A stretch of 6,437 nt of DNA from Oscillospiraceae bacterium (GTDB lineage Bacteria; Bacillota; Clostridia; Oscillospirales; Oscillospiraceae), in contig WQRL01000108.1 in NCBI GenBank assembly GCA_009786775.1, forward strand, positions 1-6,437, given 5' to 3'. Shown here in pieces: positions 5,537 through 6,437 of this stretch. The notes below the pieces were generated by a model. The model searched no databases. It was not told the DNA's origin and saw only the letters and a program-made list of their open reading frames with translations. Made by a program: the position numbers and the translations under genes. Each line of letters starts with the position of its first letter. Within the stretch, counting starts at the first letter, position 1.

Positions 5537-5708
5537 GATTTAACCTATACATATACCGTTTCGGAACAAGCGCCTAATGATATAGACTGTGGTGCTTACG
5601 GTTTTGCAAAAAGCAGCGAAACATACGTGCTTATTACGGCACTTACGCTTCGCACCTATGATATAGCGGTTGCACCGCAATACTACATCACTATTTGGGG
5701 TGAGCAAT

Positions 5709-6437
5709 ATGAGCCAAGAAATTACAGGCAAAATCTATGATATCCAAGGATTTTCCGTGCACGATGGGCCGGGTATACGGCTGACGGTGTTTCTCAAAGG
5801 ATGCCCTCTGCGCTGCCCCTGGTGCCACAGTCCGGAGTCAATAGCGTTTAACACGGAGCTAAATTGGCTGGAGATGAAATGCGTTGGCATTGAAAAGTGC
5901 GGACGATGCTTAAATCTGTGCCCACATGGAGCTATTGCTCCCGGCAGTAAAAAAACTGCCCTTGGCAGCTTAAGCGATGAGATTCAGCTCATAACTATTG
6001 ACCGCCATAAGTGCAGCAATTGCGGAGCATGTGCCACGGCTTGCCCTACAAAGGCGCTGTATATGTGCGGGACTGATTATACCATCGGCGATATTATGCA
6101 GCTCGTGCATCGTGACAAACCGTTTTTTGAAAAATCCGGTGGCGGTATAACCATTTCGGGCGGTGAATGCCTTTGTCAGCCCGAATTTGTACTTGAACTT
6201 CTAAGGCGCTGTAAAGAGGAAGGCATACACACTGCCGTTGACACATCTGGCTTTGCCGATTGGGGAGTTATTGAATCCATCCTCCCGTATACAGATTTAT
6301 TCCTTTACGATATCAAAGGCATTGACAGCGGCTTGCACAAACAGGTTATCGGTGTGCCGAACGAACGGATTTTAGAAAATGCGCGGAAAATCGCAGCGCA
6401 CGGAGGTAAGTTTCAAATTAGAATTCCTGTTATGCCG
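5709..6437 (+). CDS. Glycyl-radical-enzyme activating protein (radical SAM), 5' part
   Basis: Activases of this family reductively cleave SAM at a [4Fe-4S] cluster and abstract hydrogen from a glycine of a partner glycyl radical enzyme, in anaerobes. 243 codons are present and the frame is open at the right edge; the family is about 300-310 residues. The N-terminus has the hallmark IYDIQGFSVHDGPGIR (9-24). The radical SAM motif is CPLRCPWC (Cys32, Cys36, Cys39). A two-cluster ferredoxin insert follows: Cys58/64/67/71 and Cys102/105/108/112, the latter in classical C-x2-C-x2-C-x3-C-P spacing. The SAM-binding GGE motif is at 151-153, followed by Cys154 where Pro is usual. A GGGGTG ribosome site (5697-5702) lies 6 nt before the ATG. 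The insert places it with activases of decarboxylases, dehydratases and lyases rather than short PflA, but the substrate cannot be named without the partner enzyme, expected just outside the window. Confidence 0.93.
   Translation, partial: MSQEITGKIYDIQGFSVHDGPGIRLTVFLKGCPLRCPWCHSPESIAFNTELNWLEMKCVGIEKCGRCLNLCPHGAIAPGSKKTALGSLSDEIQLITIDRHKCSNCGACATACPTKALYMCGTDYTIGDIMQLVHRDKPFFEKSGGGITISGGECLCQPEFVLELLRRCKEEGIHTAVDTSGFADWGVIESILPYTDLFLYDIKGIDSGLHKQVIGVPNERILENARKIAAHGGKFQIRIPVMP

Larger units (their letters stand above)
5212..5708. other. Intergenic region between divergent units, no supported gene
   Basis: About 500 bp between the minus-strand remnant unit and the plus-strand activase gene. 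Open frames here (for example plus 5480-5740 and minus 5540-5731) lack ribosome sites, have unlikely composition and overlap the activase start, so I do not call them. It holds a GC-rich palindrome at 5410-5426, an AT-rich 14-bp palindrome at 5370-5383 (AAATGT-GA-ACATTT), a candidate promoter with overlapping dyad at 5504-5536, the 8-bp direct repeat TGATATAG at 5578-5585 and 5659-5666, and a small hairpin at 5666-5678. I recognise no riboswitch or small RNA. Confidence 0.6.

Noticed and set aside
5480..5740. 86-codon plus-strand frame before the activase
   Set aside because: It contains the promoter and dyad, runs into the activase gene in another frame, and has no ribosome site or recognisable protein features.

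Overview
The window looks like part of the chromosome of an anaerobic Bacillota, probably of the Clostridia. Three things suggest this: a group II (shared) ECF-transporter operon ending in truA, a PD-(D/E)XK (Rpn-type) transposase remnant with the MNKIDFDRK start common in anaerobic Firmicutes, and an oxygen-sensitive glycyl-radical-enzyme activase. The taxonomic call is inference; the window has no rRNA or other marker gene.

Minus strand, 4349 down to 1: one compact operon. A strong sigma-A-type promoter (4321-4349) precedes a class I SAM-dependent methyltransferase of the RlmI-like type (3417-4265). After a 110-bp gap come ecfA1 (2455-3306), a 122-residue three-helix membrane protein of unknown function (2086-2454), ecfA2 (1208-2071, TTG start), ecfT (400-1215) and truA (1-403, 3' end outside the window). 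From ecfA1 onward the genes touch or overlap, so translation is probably coupled. EcfA1, EcfA2 and EcfT form the energising module that pairs with substrate-binding S components encoded elsewhere. No S component lies here, which fits a shared module. The small membrane protein between the two ATPase genes is the least explained part of this operon.

Minus strand, 5211 down to 4391: a self-contained unit with its own extended -10 promoter (5183-5211) and a strong intrinsic terminator (4391-4428). It carries the remains of Rpn / PD-(D/E)XK nuclease-family transposases. The first reading frame keeps the family N- and C-termini but has lost the catalytic middle by an in-frame deletion. The second, overlapping frame is only the C-terminal coiled-coil part of a different family member. 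The two were probably joined by recombination between copies.

5212-5708 holds no gene I can support. It contains a GC-rich REP-like palindrome, a candidate plus-strand extended -10 promoter overlapped by an imperfect 33-bp dyad, and short repeats.

Plus strand, 5709 to the right edge: the first 243 codons of a glycyl-radical-enzyme activating protein (radical SAM enzyme with a two-[4Fe-4S] ferredoxin insert). Its partner glycyl radical enzyme is expected nearby outside the window, so the substrate cannot be told from here.
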